Made by a program: the position numbers and the translations under genes. This document shows positions 1 through 12,691 of a stretch of DNA of 64,000 bases, in pieces. The notes under the pieces were generated by a model, which was given only the letters and a program-made list of their open reading frames with translations, searched no databases and was not told where the DNA came from. How positions within the stretch are numbered: position 1 is the first letter of the stretch; each line of letters starts with the position of its first letter. Source of the stretch: Uloborus plumipes (taxonomy: Eukaryota > Arthropoda > Arachnida > Araneae > Uloboridae); contig JAXGGA010002943.1 of assembly GCA_038373865.1 (NCBI GenBank), positions 1-64,000 of the forward strand. The letters run 5' to 3'.

Positions 1-1644
1 TTTTCAATTGCCATTAATAACTACTCGTATTTTGAACCAATGAAGATTTGGTACACTCGCTCACAAAACCTGGACTTTACTTTAATTTTGAATCCTTAAA
101 TTTCGAAGCTACAAAAATAAGTTCTTCATGATAAAACAAAATATTTCTGCATTGCACATTCAAAGAAAACTAGCTCGTTGATTTATAAATATGTTTCAAA
201 ATCTGCGAAAAAAATATTTTGATAAATCACGACGAAAATTCGACTTTTTTCAAACATGAAAAAAGAAACATAGTTCTATCTGAAAGTATCAATATCAGAT
301 ATTTTGAGCTATAAGTCACATGAAATTTATTAGTTACTTTCTGAGCCCTTATCAAATGAAAAATATCATACCAACGAAATTTTTTGACATTTAAGGAAGA
401 GATTTGAGACGTCTGCAGAAACTCTATGTACTGATTGAAACCAGCAGTTTCATTTTTCATCTTTCTTTCTATTTCTCTCCTATTCAGGATTATTTGAAAA
501 GTTTTCTAGCCAGGAAACCTCAGAGGTATAATTTTAGTTTCGACTTGTTCTCTCTCTCCAAAACCTTGACTTGTTTTGATTTTTTGTTTTGAGTAGTTTA
601 AAGTTTTTAGCAGTAAAAGTTTTAGTTGTTTAAATGTATTTAGCAGAAAAAGTCTTTTTCCGTAAATATTTGACGAGTAGCAACAATACTACTGGTTTAT
701 AATTCATATCTTTTAGGGACTCAGTAGTGTTTCTTAATTAGGGGAAACGGGGTAGTTTGTTATTTCTCATAAAGAAGCTTGAGTTCCCAAATGCCCTTGT
801 TAAAAACTGAATTGGTGTTCTGATCACCAGAAAGTTTGATTTACTTAAGGTGGGATCCTACTTTAGAATTCTCAAAATATCGATTTTTTCTCAATTAAAT
901 CCTGATGTATTTAAGAATGTAGGCAAAGACATATAGGCCAGCGGTAGGCAACTCGTCGATTGCGATCGACCGGTCGATCTCGAGGTAAGTTTCAGTCGAT
1001 CGCTGAAATATTTTGAAGCTTACTTTCTGTCTGAGTAGAATTAATGAGCGTTTATTTTTAGGGCAAAATTAGATTTAACGTCTCAATGACAATTTATTTA
1101 TAACTTTCCAAACTTTTCATAGTCACCGGATCTTTTTGAAGTCAATATTTAACAAAGTTAAACCAAGCACTATATTTGTCTATCAGAAAGTGATTCGATG
1201 TAGATTAACATAGCATTAGTTTAACAATTTTGAGCTACTACTTACTAAGAAAATTTAATAAATCTTCAACAATCTCTTATATGTACTTCTATCATAAGAG
1301 TTAACCTCCAGTTTGATATCAGTCCATTCTCAACTTAACTGTATGCAACACATCCGATAAGTCTTTGAAGAATGTATCAGACCCCCCCCCCCCACACACA
1401 CACACACATACACATAGTTGATCTTACGTTCACAACAAAAATAGAACGTAGATCTTCAGTCAATTTAGGTTACTGACCGCAGATATAGGCTGATTCGAAA
1501 TATTCTCAGATACAGCACTTAGCACAGCGGGGAATTGAGCATTTATACGAGAGCTCGGGCAGTAAGGGCACTCCCTCGGTCGAATAACTAAACCTGAAAA
1601 AGTTCGACGACAGTTTAAAACTATATTTCAAATTCATGAACGTG

Positions 1645-1646
<2 letters not shown>
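1..1646. other. AT-rich DNA with no supported gene
   Basis: No reading frame here resembles a protein I know, and the open frames are short. Visible structure is limited. A patch of nested GATCGACC/GGTCGATC-type palindromes lies at about 950-1010. A C-run followed by CA repeats lies at 1381-1410. A G-rich stretch near 739-760 resembles an element end but has no partner that I can see. Confidence 0.6.

Positions 1647-1689
<43 letters not shown>
1647..1689. repeat. (TA)n microsatellite at left edge of mariner-like element
   Basis: An uninterrupted TA dinucleotide run. The mariner-like element starts directly after its last TA, and a second TA tract follows the other end of the element at 10599-10743. 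This fits insertion at a TA target inside a pre-existing (TA)n microsatellite. Confidence 0.9.
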
Positions 1690-1692
<3 letters not shown>

Positions 1693-1893
1693 GGTGTTCC
1701 AAGTTAACCTTCATGACCTCTATTTCCTCAACACTTCGTCCTAGATGCATACTTCCATTTGCAAAATTGCTTGAAATGAGGAGGAGAGTTAACATATGGA
1801 AAGTTTGAAGCGAAATAATAATTGGTTCAGAAATAAAAAAAAATAAATTTTTATAGGGGCTCCGGGCCCCCAAACTTATATTTAGGGAAAGAA
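1690..1893 (+). repeat. Left terminal inverted repeat of mariner-like element
   Basis: Starts CAGGGTGTTCCAAGTTAACC just after a TA and runs to the stretch GGGCCCCCAAACTTATAT. Its reverse complement is recognisable at 7298-7439 and continues at 10533-10598. The two copies differ at scattered positions, so the element is not very recent. Confidence 0.85.
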
Positions 1894-2180
1894 TTTATAT
1901 TGAAAAATAATACTAACATAAAAAAATGACATTTGTGCGATAAAAATCCATACAGAAATGAAACATGAAACTTTATGACTCATACCACTTTACACTAGCG
2001 TTTTTTTAAGTGATTTTGGGGCCATATACACGCGAAATTCGCACCATTCAGGGTTCTTTAATAACAAAATATTCTTTATTTTTCAAAAATATATTTAACT
2101 GTAAAAATTATGGGAGTTAAAATACGAAAAAAATTGAATAAGAAAGAATGAAAATGTCTTGCTGAATTCGTGAATATGTA
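1894..2180. other. Mariner-like element 5' region upstream of CR1 insertion
   Basis: Non-repetitive AT-rich DNA between the left terminal repeat and the retrotransposon. Near 2150-2180 there are ATG codons and a fragment ending in TATGTA. The same TATGTA occurs at 5829-5834 on the far side of the retrotransposon, inside the transposase frame. The beginning of the transposase gene therefore probably lay here, but stop codons have accumulated. Confidence 0.4.
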
Positions 2181-2306
2181 AACTTTCCGACTGTATAGTG
2201 ATTGCTTAAAATAACGTAGGCCCTTCACTGCAGAATATAATCGGCTTAACTAGATGCATTTCGTTAAGGCCTGAAGTTACGATTTACACTACGGATTATT
2301 CCAGAG

Positions 2307-2846
2307 GTGAAGGGGGAAGTTAGCAGTAAGGAGACAGACTGGGAGACGAAGGGAGTAATATTGGGGGATTCTATGGTGCGTGAGGTGGGAAATTCAATCG
2401 GGAGGGTAAAACGTAAGGTGGCTAAGTGCTGTTTACCAAGGGCTCGGGTGAAGGATGTAAATAAGGTTGCAGAGAAGAGGGAGACATTTGATAAGGAGGA
2501 TATGGTCACTTTATGGGTGGGAACGAACGATGTAGGCCGTAGTAATAATGAGGAATTTAGGAACGAGTGGAATTCCCTGTTGGATAAAGCAACCAACAGT
2601 TCGACCAGTGTCCAAGTGGTTGGGTTGCTTCCCAGGTACGGAGTCAATAGGAGCTGGTTAAACCAGCGGGCTAGGTGCATGAACCTGATAATCAAAGAAA
2701 TTTGCTATATGCGCAGTATCAGATTCATCGACGTGTGGAGTTATTGTAAGCGAGATTGGATTGCTAGGGATGGCCTGCATCTGAGTTCTACAGGGGTTAA
2801 AATGGTTAGTGGTTTGGTTTTGGAGTCTTCTGAGTCAAAAAACTAA
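2307..2846 (+). CDS. CR1-like ORF1 protein, SGNH/GDSL-type esterase domain
   Basis: The frame encodes about 180 residues matching the block layout of SGNH hydrolases. A GDS-type nucleophile block (LGDSMVREV) lies near residue 20, a GTND block (WVGTNDVG) near residue 71, and a DGLHLSSTG block holding the Asp/His pair near residue 155. Esterase domains of this kind are known in ORF1 of CR1-like retrotransposons, where they are thought to take part in ribonucleoprotein or membrane steps. There is no ATG at the frame start: the frame opens at 2268 after a stop, and 2307 is a GTG. The true N-terminus, often carrying a zinc finger or PHD domain, is therefore probably missing. It ends 2 bp before the ORF2 frame opens. 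The esterase residues look intact. A host esterase is unlikely, because the ORF2 of a retroelement follows directly. Confidence 0.75.
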   Translation: MKGEVSSKETDWETKGVILGDSMVREVGNSIGRVKRKVAKCCLPRARVKDVNKVAEKRETFDKEDMVTLWVGTNDVGRSNNEEFRNEWNSLLDKATNSSTSVQVVGLLPRYGVNRSWLNQRARCMNLIIKEICYMRSIRFIDVWSYCKRDWIARDGLHLSSTGVKMVSGLVLESSESKN

Positions 2847-2848
2847 GT

Positions 2849-5750
2849 TTGAAAGGGGGGCAGGGTTCACGGAGAAGGTTTCAAAAATATGCAAACGATT
2901 TGGGTTTAATTAGGAATGGTAATAAGGAGGAAAACAAGAGTAGTCATTTTAACAATTTTAATTCAAGAAATCGTAAGGAGTTGAATAAAAACAAGTTGAG
3001 CATACTTAAGGTTTTTTATACCAATGCTCGCAGTATTAGGAACAAGATGGAAGAATTAAAAAGCATAATCACAAATGAGAATTTGGATGTAATTGGAGTT
3101 ACCGAGACATGGGCTACCAAAAATGATGATGATTTATTGTGTATTCCTGGGTATAATTTGTTTAGACAAGATAGAGCAGGTAAAAGAGGTGGTAGGGTTT
3201 TATTTTATGTTAGAGATACTTTAACTTGCAATGAATTGGCAATAAATGACAAACCTAATGATATTGACATGGTTTGGCTAGAATTGATGAGCGGTAAGAG
3301 TAAAAAATTACGTTTGGGTAACAATTATAGGCCACCTAATCTAAGCCAGGGTCAAGAGGAACAGATGTATCGTATTATTAGAGACATGTCGAGTAAGGGA
3401 CCGGTAATTATAATGGGGGATTTCAATTTTCCGAGCATTGATTGGAATAATTCTTACCCCAATAATAGTAGAGAAGAGGAATTTCTAAAAGTAATTGGTG
3501 ACTGTTTTTTAGATCAAGTTGTTTCTGAGGGAACACGGCAGGATACTGTTTTGGATCTTGTTTTCTGCAATGTTGAAGGTTCTGTACAGGCATTATGTGT
3601 AGGGGAGCATATTGGGGATAGTGACCACAACAGCATTAGCTTTGGGATTAAGTTTGATATGCACAAAGACAAAAATTTTAGGTTTGTACCTAATTTCAGA
3701 AATACTGATTTTGTCGCACTCAGGCAGAGTTTGAAAGCGGTTTTTTCATCAGGTTTGGACAATAGCGATGTAAATTTGCAGTGGACAGAGTTTAAGGAAA
3801 AACTAGCAAAAACAGTTGGAGATTTTGTTCCTTTTAGGAGAAAAGGGGTAAACACAAAAATTTGGCCCATGTGGTTCACTAGGGAAACTAAGGACGCTCT
3901 AAACCGTAAGCAAGCTGCTTTTCGTCGATTAAAAGAAACTGGTCACAGCGCAGACAGGCTACAGTATTGTGAGGTTAGGCGTAGTTTTAAGTATTTGGTA
4001 CGGTTTCAGAAAGGAGAATTGGAACAAAAGCTGGCAGATAATAGTGACAGGAATCCAAAGGAGTTTTTTGCATACGCAAATTCTGGGAAAGTTCGAAATA
4101 GTCAAATTGGGCCACTAGTAGATGAGCATGGAAATTTAATTCAGAATGATGGTGATATAGCAAATGTTCTAAATGACTTTTTTTCCAGTGTTTTTAACGA
4201 TAACTGTATCTCAACAGTTGACACAAGCAAGACACAAGCTACTACACAGCTTGAGGACTTTGTATTTTCCAGGGAGGATGTATTACTTTATTTGAAAAAA
4301 TTAAAACCACAAAAGCTCCGGGACCAGATAATATTTATCCAAAAATTCTAGTAGAATGTGCAGAGGAATTAGTTGACGTTATAGTTAATATATTCAATGC
4401 TTCGTATAACTCAGGGATAAAAGCCAGAGGACTGGAAACTAGCTAACATTACACCACTCTTCAAGAAAGGGTCTAGTGGTAATGCAGGAAATTATAGGCC
4501 TGTGAGTCTGACTTCAGTGGTATGTAAAATTTTTGAAACATTGATCAAAATTAAGATTATGAATTTCTTAGAAAATAATGGGCTGTTGAGTAGTTTGCAG
4601 TATGGTTTCAGAAAAGGTAAATCGTGTGCTACTAATTTATTACATTTCTACGACAAGGTTACCTTGGCTTTAGATAGCAAAAAATGCGTAGATGTTGTTT
4701 ACATAGATTTTCAAAAAGCTTTCGATAAGGTACCGCATGTAGCACTACTCAGTAAGTTAGCTGGTATAGGGGTAGGAGGTAAAATTCTAGTTTGGGTTAG
4801 GAATTGGCTGACAGGAAGGAAACAAAGAGTAGTTGTTAGGGGTAACTATTCTAAATGGAGTGAGGTTTTAAGTGGGGTTCCCCAAGGATCAGTTTTAGGT
4901 CCCCTTTTGTTTATTATTTTTATGAATGACATTCATGAAAATGTTTCTGGAAACATGAATTGTTTTGCCGATGATGTCAAACTTATGGGGGTTGTAGAAA
5001 ATGACGAACAAATAAATCAGCTGCAACAGGATTTGGATCATATTACTAAATGGGCAGACAAGTGGGGTATGGCAGTTAATGTTGGGAAATGTCAAGTGCT
5101 GCATTTTGGTCATGGAAATAAGCATACAAGCTATTATTTACAGGGTTCAGTCATTAGTAGGGCAGATAATGTTATGGATCTAGGTGTCTTAATAAATCAG
5201 GATTTCAAGTCTAGTCAACAGTGCAGCATAGCTAGTAACAAAGCCAATAGGATGCTTGGGTTTATTAATAGATCTATTTCAAACAAATCTAAGAAGGTTC
5301 TTCTGCCTCTATATAGAAGTTTGGTAAGACCTCATTTTGGAGTATGCTGTTCAGTTTTGGTCTCCTTATCTGAAGAAAGACATTAATTTATTGGAAAGGG
5401 TACAAAGAAGGGCTACAAGGTTAGTAAATGGGTTTTCTAATTTAGACTATGATTCCAGACTTAGAATGCTTAATATGTATAGTCTTGAGCGAAGGAGAGC
5501 CAGAAGGGACATGATTCAGTTGTTTAAATTTATTAAAATGAATGATGTTACGGGGTTAGATTTTCGCACGGAAAGCAGGACAAGGGGTCATTGTTTTAAG
5601 CTGTTTAAATCTCAGGCTAATCTTGAAATTCGAAAAAATTACTATTTTAGCAGGGTAGTGGGAACTTGGAATAGCTTACCGGAAGAGGCGGTTAAGAGCA
5701 ATGGAGTAGATGGCTTTAAGAGGGCCATTGATCTTCATTGGGGTCTTTAA
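2849..5750 (+). pseudogene. CR1-like ORF2: endonuclease and reverse transcriptase, frameshifted
   Basis: An apurinic-type endonuclease spans about 2996-3650, with blocks VIGVTETW, GDFNFPSIDW and DSDHNSISF. A linker follows, then a reverse transcriptase over about 4290-5150 with DFQKAFDKVPH, GVPQGSVLGP and the catalytic FADD at 4963-4974. A C-terminal thumb-like region runs to 5750. The frame is broken three times, each by one base in a short homopolymer: a loss near 4303-4306, a gain near 4419-4422 and a gain near 5335-5338. The first two compensate each other, so the frame is off between them and again after the third. There is no ATG at the opening (TTG at 2849). The breaks may be real decay or homopolymer errors in the assembly. 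With all catalytic blocks present, this copy looks young. Confidence 0.85.
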
Positions 5751-5801
5751 TTTGACTAGGACCAGCCAAGTTGGGCCCAGAGCCTGCTGCTGGTCGCCAC
5801 A

Positions 5802-5823
5802 TTTGTATTTGTATTTGTATTTG
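5802..5823 (+). repeat. (TTTGTA)n 3' tail of the CR1-like element
   Basis: About three and a half copies of the hexamer TTTGTA follow a GC-rich stretch that could form a hairpin. Short repeat tails instead of poly(A) are usual for CR1/L2-type retrotransposons. The mariner transposase frame resumes within a few bases. Confidence 0.8.
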
Positions 5824-5837
5824 AACAGTATGTAGAA

Positions 5838-6866
5838 ATGGTGTTGCTTTGCGGACAATGTAATCGCAATGGGACTGAAGCTAATAGACAATTCGCAATT
5901 AAGTTTCTAAATGATACCAAACCATCGACACGTATGGTTTTACATGTTGTAAAGCGTTTACGAGAAACGGGTAGCTTGGTAAAACGCAATAGAGCCAGCA
6001 CTTTGAAAATATTAATCACAGACGAAGAGATTTTGGGATATGCTCTTGCTTATCTGCAGTCAAGTCTTACAGACATTAGCAAAGCAAGTGCTTGCTCAAG
6101 AACACACGTATGGAGAGTTTTAAATGCACATGGTGCTTATCCTTATCGACCACAATTGGTGCAAGCGTTTTTGCCTGGAGACGATGATAGACGGTTCGAT
6201 TTTAGCAATTTTATAATGAACAAGTTAGAAACGGATCCGCCGTTTTTGGATAACATTGTATGGACAGACAAATGTACGTTCTCAAAAACTGCTGTTATCA
6301 ATAGCCGAAATACTCGTTTCTGGGCTATGCAGAATCCGCATATCCAACGATCCAGTAAGCATCAGGTGCGATGGTCTGTTAATGTTTGGTGCGGCATTTG
6401 GAAAGGAACGTTAGTGGGACCCTTCTTTTTTGATGGCACGTTAACCGCTGAAAAGTATAACGATATATTACGTGGATATTTATCTGACTTTCTAGATAAT
6501 CATGTTTCGCTCGCAGATCTTAGTAAAATTTGGTTTCAGCATGACGAGGCACCGGCACATAAACCAGCAATTACCAGAGCACTTCTATGTAGTATGTTTA
6601 ATAATAATATCATTGGATATGGAGGTCTTTTGGAATGGCCCCCTCGATCCCCAGATCTTAGTCCTCTTGATTTTTTCCTCTGGGGTTTTTTAAAAAGTAA
6701 AGTCTACGAGGTAGATTCATTGAGCAAAATCGATTTGCAGAACCGCATTTTATGCGCAGCGAAATGTGTCACTCCAGTAATGCTTCAAAACGTACAATCA
6801 GAATTCTTATCACGCATTCAACTATGTATTTTAGTAGAAGGAAAACATTTTGAGCAGCTATTATAA
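5838..6866 (+). CDS. Mariner-like transposase, DD41D spacing, 5' end displaced
   Basis: This 342-residue frame has a helix-turn-helix DNA-binding N-terminus (residues about 1-100, with VVKRLRETGSL typical of the DUF4817-type arthropod transposases). The DDE/D catalytic domain has Asp144 (VWTDKCTF), Asp236 (FQHDEAPAH) and Asp278 (SPDLSPLDFFLWG). There are 41 residues between the last two, so the triad is DD41D. The frame stays open upstream of the ATG to the retrotransposon tail and reads EQYVEM there. The natural start therefore lay further upstream and was separated by the CR1 insertion. No stop codon or frameshift occurs in the remaining 342 codons. The protein would cut and paste its own element at TA sites, but this copy probably lacks a proper start and promoter. 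Confidence 0.85.
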   Translation: MVLLCGQCNRNGTEANRQFAIKFLNDTKPSTRMVLHVVKRLRETGSLVKRNRASTLKILITDEEILGYALAYLQSSLTDISKASACSRTHVWRVLNAHGAYPYRPQLVQAFLPGDDDRRFDFSNFIMNKLETDPPFLDNIVWTDKCTFSKTAVINSRNTRFWAMQNPHIQRSSKHQVRWSVNVWCGIWKGTLVGPFFFDGTLTAEKYNDILRGYLSDFLDNHVSLADLSKIWFQHDEAPAHKPAITRALLCSMFNNNIIGYGGLLEWPPRSPDLSPLDFFLWGFLKSKVYEVDSLSKIDLQNRILCAAKCVTPVMLQNVQSEFLSRIQLCILVEGKHFEQLL

Positions 6867-7297
6867 TCGATTAAAACAAATGATATTCATTTCTAACACA
6901 TTGTTTTCGCAGATTTTGTTTTTATTTTTATTTTGATTTGCAAGAAAGCAATGTAAAATTTCTGTGTTTAATTTTGTATATTATTTCTTAGATTTCACAT
7001 ATTTCGTGTGTTTAATATCTTTGTATAAAATTGTATAATAATTTGCCTTGTCTTGTTATGTTTTGTAGTCTTGTAGCATCTGTATTTATTTTTGAATACA
7101 ATGAGAAGCGAATGTTTTCCGACATGGACAAAACAAATTTCATTATCGTACCTAATCTAAAAGCTCGTTATTCCTCTGGCAGGGCGAAAATTTTCTTTTG
7201 TCAATTTGTTTACGGGCCCTGCGCATTTAAAACTCGAATATCTCCGCGAATTTTGAACGAACAAATTTCATTTTTTTGTGTAGTATTATTTTTCAAT
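6867..7297. other. Mariner-like element 3' non-coding region
   Basis: AT-rich sequence between the transposase stop and the right terminal repeat. A 104-codon open frame at 7031-7345 has no recognisable domain, runs into the terminal repeat, and is most likely chance. Confidence 0.5.
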
Positions 7298-7439
7298 GGA
7301 GATTCTTTCCCTAAATATAAGTTTGGGGACCCGGAGTCCCTATAAAAAGTTAGATGTCGTATTTTTTGACTGAATTATTTTTTCGCTCAAACTTTCAATA
7401 CTTTAACTCTCTACCTCATCTCGAGCAAATTTGCAGTGG
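7298..7439 (-). repeat. Right terminal inverted repeat, inner part
   Basis: This is the reverse complement of the inner left terminal repeat, for example ATTCTTTCCCTAAATATAAG and the GGGGACCCGGAGTCCC block. It stops abruptly at CAGTGG (7434-7439), where the foldback begins. The repeat resumes after a second CAGTGG at 10527-10532. Confidence 0.85.
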
Positions 7440-8440
7440 AGCGATTCCATACCAAATCACCGAATGGGGGTCGCACCACCGACTCGGATTTTTTTTAAAT
7501 TTGGTACACAGATTGATGGTATAGAGGTATGAAAAAGCCCAAAAGGAAAGTTACCTGCTCCACTTATTTTCTGAGATACATGCCCTCAAAGTTTGTCCGC
7601 CACGTCAAAATACTAAAAAAGTGATGTTATTTAATCATTTTTTATAAAAAATCGTACTCATGCAAAATAAAAGTGTTAGATATCTATGGAAACTAGTTAC
7701 TCCAGGCATTCTGAAAAAAAATACTTGAACGTTCATAATGAAAATTGCCAAGGTACAGGGCTCTTTGAAGTTGTCAGCACAAAAACTTGATTTTGCAGAT
7801 TTTGCTAAAATTCAGGCATTTATTACAAAAAAAGGCAAACAAAACCAAAGGTTTTCTCACTTTCTGGTAGTGTACAGGTCCTCTCTGTAAATTGCTACGC
7901 AATAAATTTTTTGGGTTTCTCACTCCTTCTTGGAAATATTTTAGCATAAAAATAAGCCATAAGGCAAAAAATGCGTTTTTGGCCATCTTGGCAGCCATTT
8001 TTCTCATAAAGGGGGAGCAGTAGAAACTTTAATTTTTTTTTAAAATAAGCCACTGATATGTTAGCTATTCACAGGAAAAGAGTTTACTTTTGGTTATTTC
8101 TCCCATTAAGAGATATCCTGCTGACAGTATATGCATGTTTTTCGCGACGACCATATGCTTTTGCTCCCCCTCTCAGGGACTTAAAATTAATTAAACCAAA
8201 AAAAAATTATATATTTATTATTAGCTGTATTATCTACTCAATATGTCATAAAATTTAATTTATTAAATCATTGAACAATAAATTAGATAATTGATGAAAA
8301 CAAGAAAAAGTATTTCTCTGATGCCTGAGCATTATGCATTCATAATTATAAAGCACTAAATACTTTCTTGAGAAATTAATTAACATAAATGAGCTCTAAA
8401 TAATTACATTATAAGCAATACCCAATCTTGTGATTGGGAT
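7440..8440 (+). repeat. Left arm of foldback F1
   Basis: Pairs with 9518-10526 from the terminal AGCGATTCCATACCAAATCA inward to the CCCAATCTTGTGATTGGGA hairpin. Small indels and substitutions separate the arms. The short open frames in each arm (such as 7774-8007 and its mirror 9950-10183) are copies of one another and have no known domain. Confidence 0.9.
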
Positions 8441-9517
8441 AGGGTGAAGTGGGGTAATTGTGTACCTGTTTTGACGAAATTCAACTTCTTAAGTCTCTGG
8501 TGGGGAGGGGGGTATTCAGAATTTTATTTTTTTTATATCATCTTTTAGCGGCGTTTCTCTAGATTACAAATCACCCAAAGAATTTAAAAAAAACTATTTT
8601 TTTTTCATGGTTGTATTGCTATGTTTTTAAAACCATCTCTGAAGTACACATTTGCCCCACAAGTTGGGGCAAATGTGTACGCCGCATGAAAATCCTATAC
8701 AATTCAGTTGTTTTGCTGTTGGGCCAAATAAGTACAAAAGAGCAGTTAAGGACAAAAAATTCTGTGTATGATTTTTTTATTACCGAATTCTCCAGTGGAA
8801 GCTATGCACTTTTTTTGTTGCCCACCTTCTGTCCTCTCTTAATTGGTACAGTTTACAAAGGTGAAAACAAAGTATAAAGCATAGGATTAAAGGGGAAAAA
8901 CGTCTTTAATAGCAAAATTGAAAAGAACATGCCAAAATTTGTATCTTGGAATGTAAAAAAAAAGGAATTATAGTGGCAAGTCCTGGCCAAAATGAAAATA
9001 GCAAATTTGAGTGAGTCCTTCAGCAACTCTGCTAACCCATGTTGTAGGAGGAAAATTTAGCTGGGAATATCAAAACACCTCTTTTTCCCTCAGATGGCTC
9101 TGGAAGCTTGGTGACAATAGCATTGCCATCGATTTCGCTAATATCTTCAGAGTGAGGGTAAACGAAAGTGTTTTCTCCATTTTTTTCAATTAATTTATTG
9201 TGAGGAGGTCAATCAAACATTTGGGAACAAAAATATACGTCCTAATAAGATTGTAAAAGTCTAATAAGGAGTGGGTGAATGTGTATTCTATGTAAATTTT
9301 GCTTAGGGTAAATGTTTACTGTATACACATTTGCCCCAGGAAAAAGTACACATTTACCCCGTGACTGAAAACAAACCGGGGTAAATGTATACCCCAACAG
9401 TATGTATAGGTAAACATTAATTCAACTATTCTGCAGCCATTAATGAACGAAAAGACCTCATTTATTTTCCTGATATTCATGTGATATTCAAGAAATTCTT
9501 CAATTAAAAACAGGAGT
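8441..9517. other. Core of foldback F1 with GGGGYAAATGTGTAC motif array
   Basis: Unique DNA between the arms. It carries six copies of a 15-bp motif close to GGGGYAAATGTGTAC in both orientations: 8451-8465, 8644-8658, 8666-8680, 9323-9337, 9346-9360 and 9378-9392. Two face each other as a perfect 16-bp-stem hairpin at 8644-8680. The copies cluster near the two ends of the core. No protein domain was recognised. The core could itself be a separate nested element. Confidence 0.7.
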
Positions 9518-10526
9518 ATCCCAATCACAAGATTGGGTATTGCTTATAATATAACTATTTAGAGCTCATTTATGTTAATTAATTTCTCAAGAAAGTATTT
9601 AGTGCTTTATAATTATGAATGCATAATGCTCAGGCATCAGAGAAATACTTTTTCTTTTTTTCATCAATTATCTAATTTATTGTTCAATGATTTAATAAAT
9701 TAAATTTCATGACATATTGGGTACATAATACAGCTAATAATAAATATATCATTATTTTTTGGTTTAATTAATTTTAAGTCCATGAGAGGGGGAACAAAAG
9801 CATATGGTCGTCGCGAAAAACATGCATATACTGTCAGCAGGATATCTCTTAATGGGAGAAATAACCAAAAGTAAACTCTTTTCCTGTGAATAGCTAACTT
9901 ATCAGTGGCTTGTTTAAAAAAAAATTAAAGTTCCTACTGCTCCCCCTTTATGAGAAAAATGGCTGCCAAGATGGTCAAAAACGCATTTTTTGCCTTACGG
10001 CTTATCTTTAAGCTAAAATATTTCCAAGAAGGAGTGAGAAACCCAAAAAATTTATTGCGTAGCAATTTACAGGGAGGACCTGTACACTACCAGAAAGTGA
10101 GAAAACCTTTGGTTTTGTTTGCCTTTTTTTGTAATAAATGCCTGAATTTTAGCAAAATCTGCAAAATCAAGTTTTTGTGGTGACAACTTCAAAGAGCCCT
10201 GTACCTTGGCAATTTTCATTATGAACGTTCTAGTATTTTTTTTCAGAATGCTTGAAGTAACTAGTTTCCATAGATATCTAACACTTTTATTTTGCATGAG
10301 TGCGATTTTTTATAAAAAACGATTAAATAACATCACTTTTTTAGTATTTTGACGTGGCGGACAAACTTTGAGGGCATGTATCTCAGAAAATAAGTGGAGC
10401 AGGTAACTTTCCTTTTGGGCTTTTTCATACCTCTATACCATCAATCTGTGTACCAAATTAAAAAAAAATCCGAGTCGGTCGTGCGACCAACTTTTTTTTT
10501 TTTCGGTGATTTGGTATGGAATCGCT
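9518..10526 (-). repeat. Right arm of foldback F1
   Basis: Reverse complement of 7440-8440. It ends with GGAATCGCT and is followed by the CAGTGG target duplication. Confidence 0.9.
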
Positions 10527-10532
10527 CAGTGG

Positions 10533-10598
10533 GAAGTACGCATCTAGGACGAACGGTTGAGGAAATAGAGGTCATAAAGGTTGACTTGGAACACCCTG
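10533..10598 (-). repeat. Right terminal inverted repeat, outer part
   Basis: Continues the terminal repeat cut by foldback F1 and ends in GGAACACCCTG followed by TA. It matches the first 65 or so bases of the left terminal repeat in reverse complement. Confidence 0.85.

Positions 10599-12691
<2,093 letters not shown>

Larger units (their letters stand above)
2181..5828 (+). mobile_element. CR1-like non-LTR retrotransposon, probably 5'-truncated
   Basis: Two consecutive frames are visible: an esterase-type ORF1 and an endonuclease plus reverse transcriptase ORF2. A short repeat tail of TTTGTA units follows. This order, and an SGNH esterase in ORF1, are typical of CR1-clade elements. The 3' end is placed at the tail near 5823-5828. 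The 5' end is inferred from a possible TATGTA target duplication (2175-2180 and 5829-5834) and could be off by about 100 bp. The element lies inside the mariner-like transposon, in the same orientation as its transposase. Confidence 0.75.
7440..10526. mobile_element. Foldback element F1 with about 1-kb inverted arms
   Basis: The two arms (7440-8440 and 9518-10526) are near-identical inverted copies around a 1077-bp core. Ends read AGCGATTCC and GGAATCGCT. The flanks carry a 6-bp duplication, CAGTGG at 7434-7439 and 10527-10532. The interrupted terminal repeat of the mariner-like element gives a clean before-and-after view of the insertion. No transposase is encoded. AG...CT ends, a 6-bp duplication and very long terminal repeats are features reported for Polinton/Maverick elements. 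That link is an inference without coding support. Confidence 0.85.
1690..10598 (+). mobile_element. Composite mariner-like element (DD41D type) with two nested insertions
   Basis: The outer ends are inverted copies that begin CAGGGTGTTCC and are flanked by TA on both sides. The left terminal repeat is about 200 bp. The right one is split in two by a foldback insertion: inner part about 7298-7439, outer part 10533-10598. The transposase frame is 5838-6866. A CR1-like retrotransposon interrupts the 5' end of that frame. Without the two insertions the element would be about 2.2 kb. The nesting order shows that the mariner-like copy is older than both guests and can no longer encode an intact transposase from its own start. 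Confidence 0.85.

Noticed and set aside
7774..10183. Mirror-image 77-codon frames in the arms of foldback F1
   Set aside because: They are the same sequence in two inverted arms, lack any known domain, and vary freely between arms.
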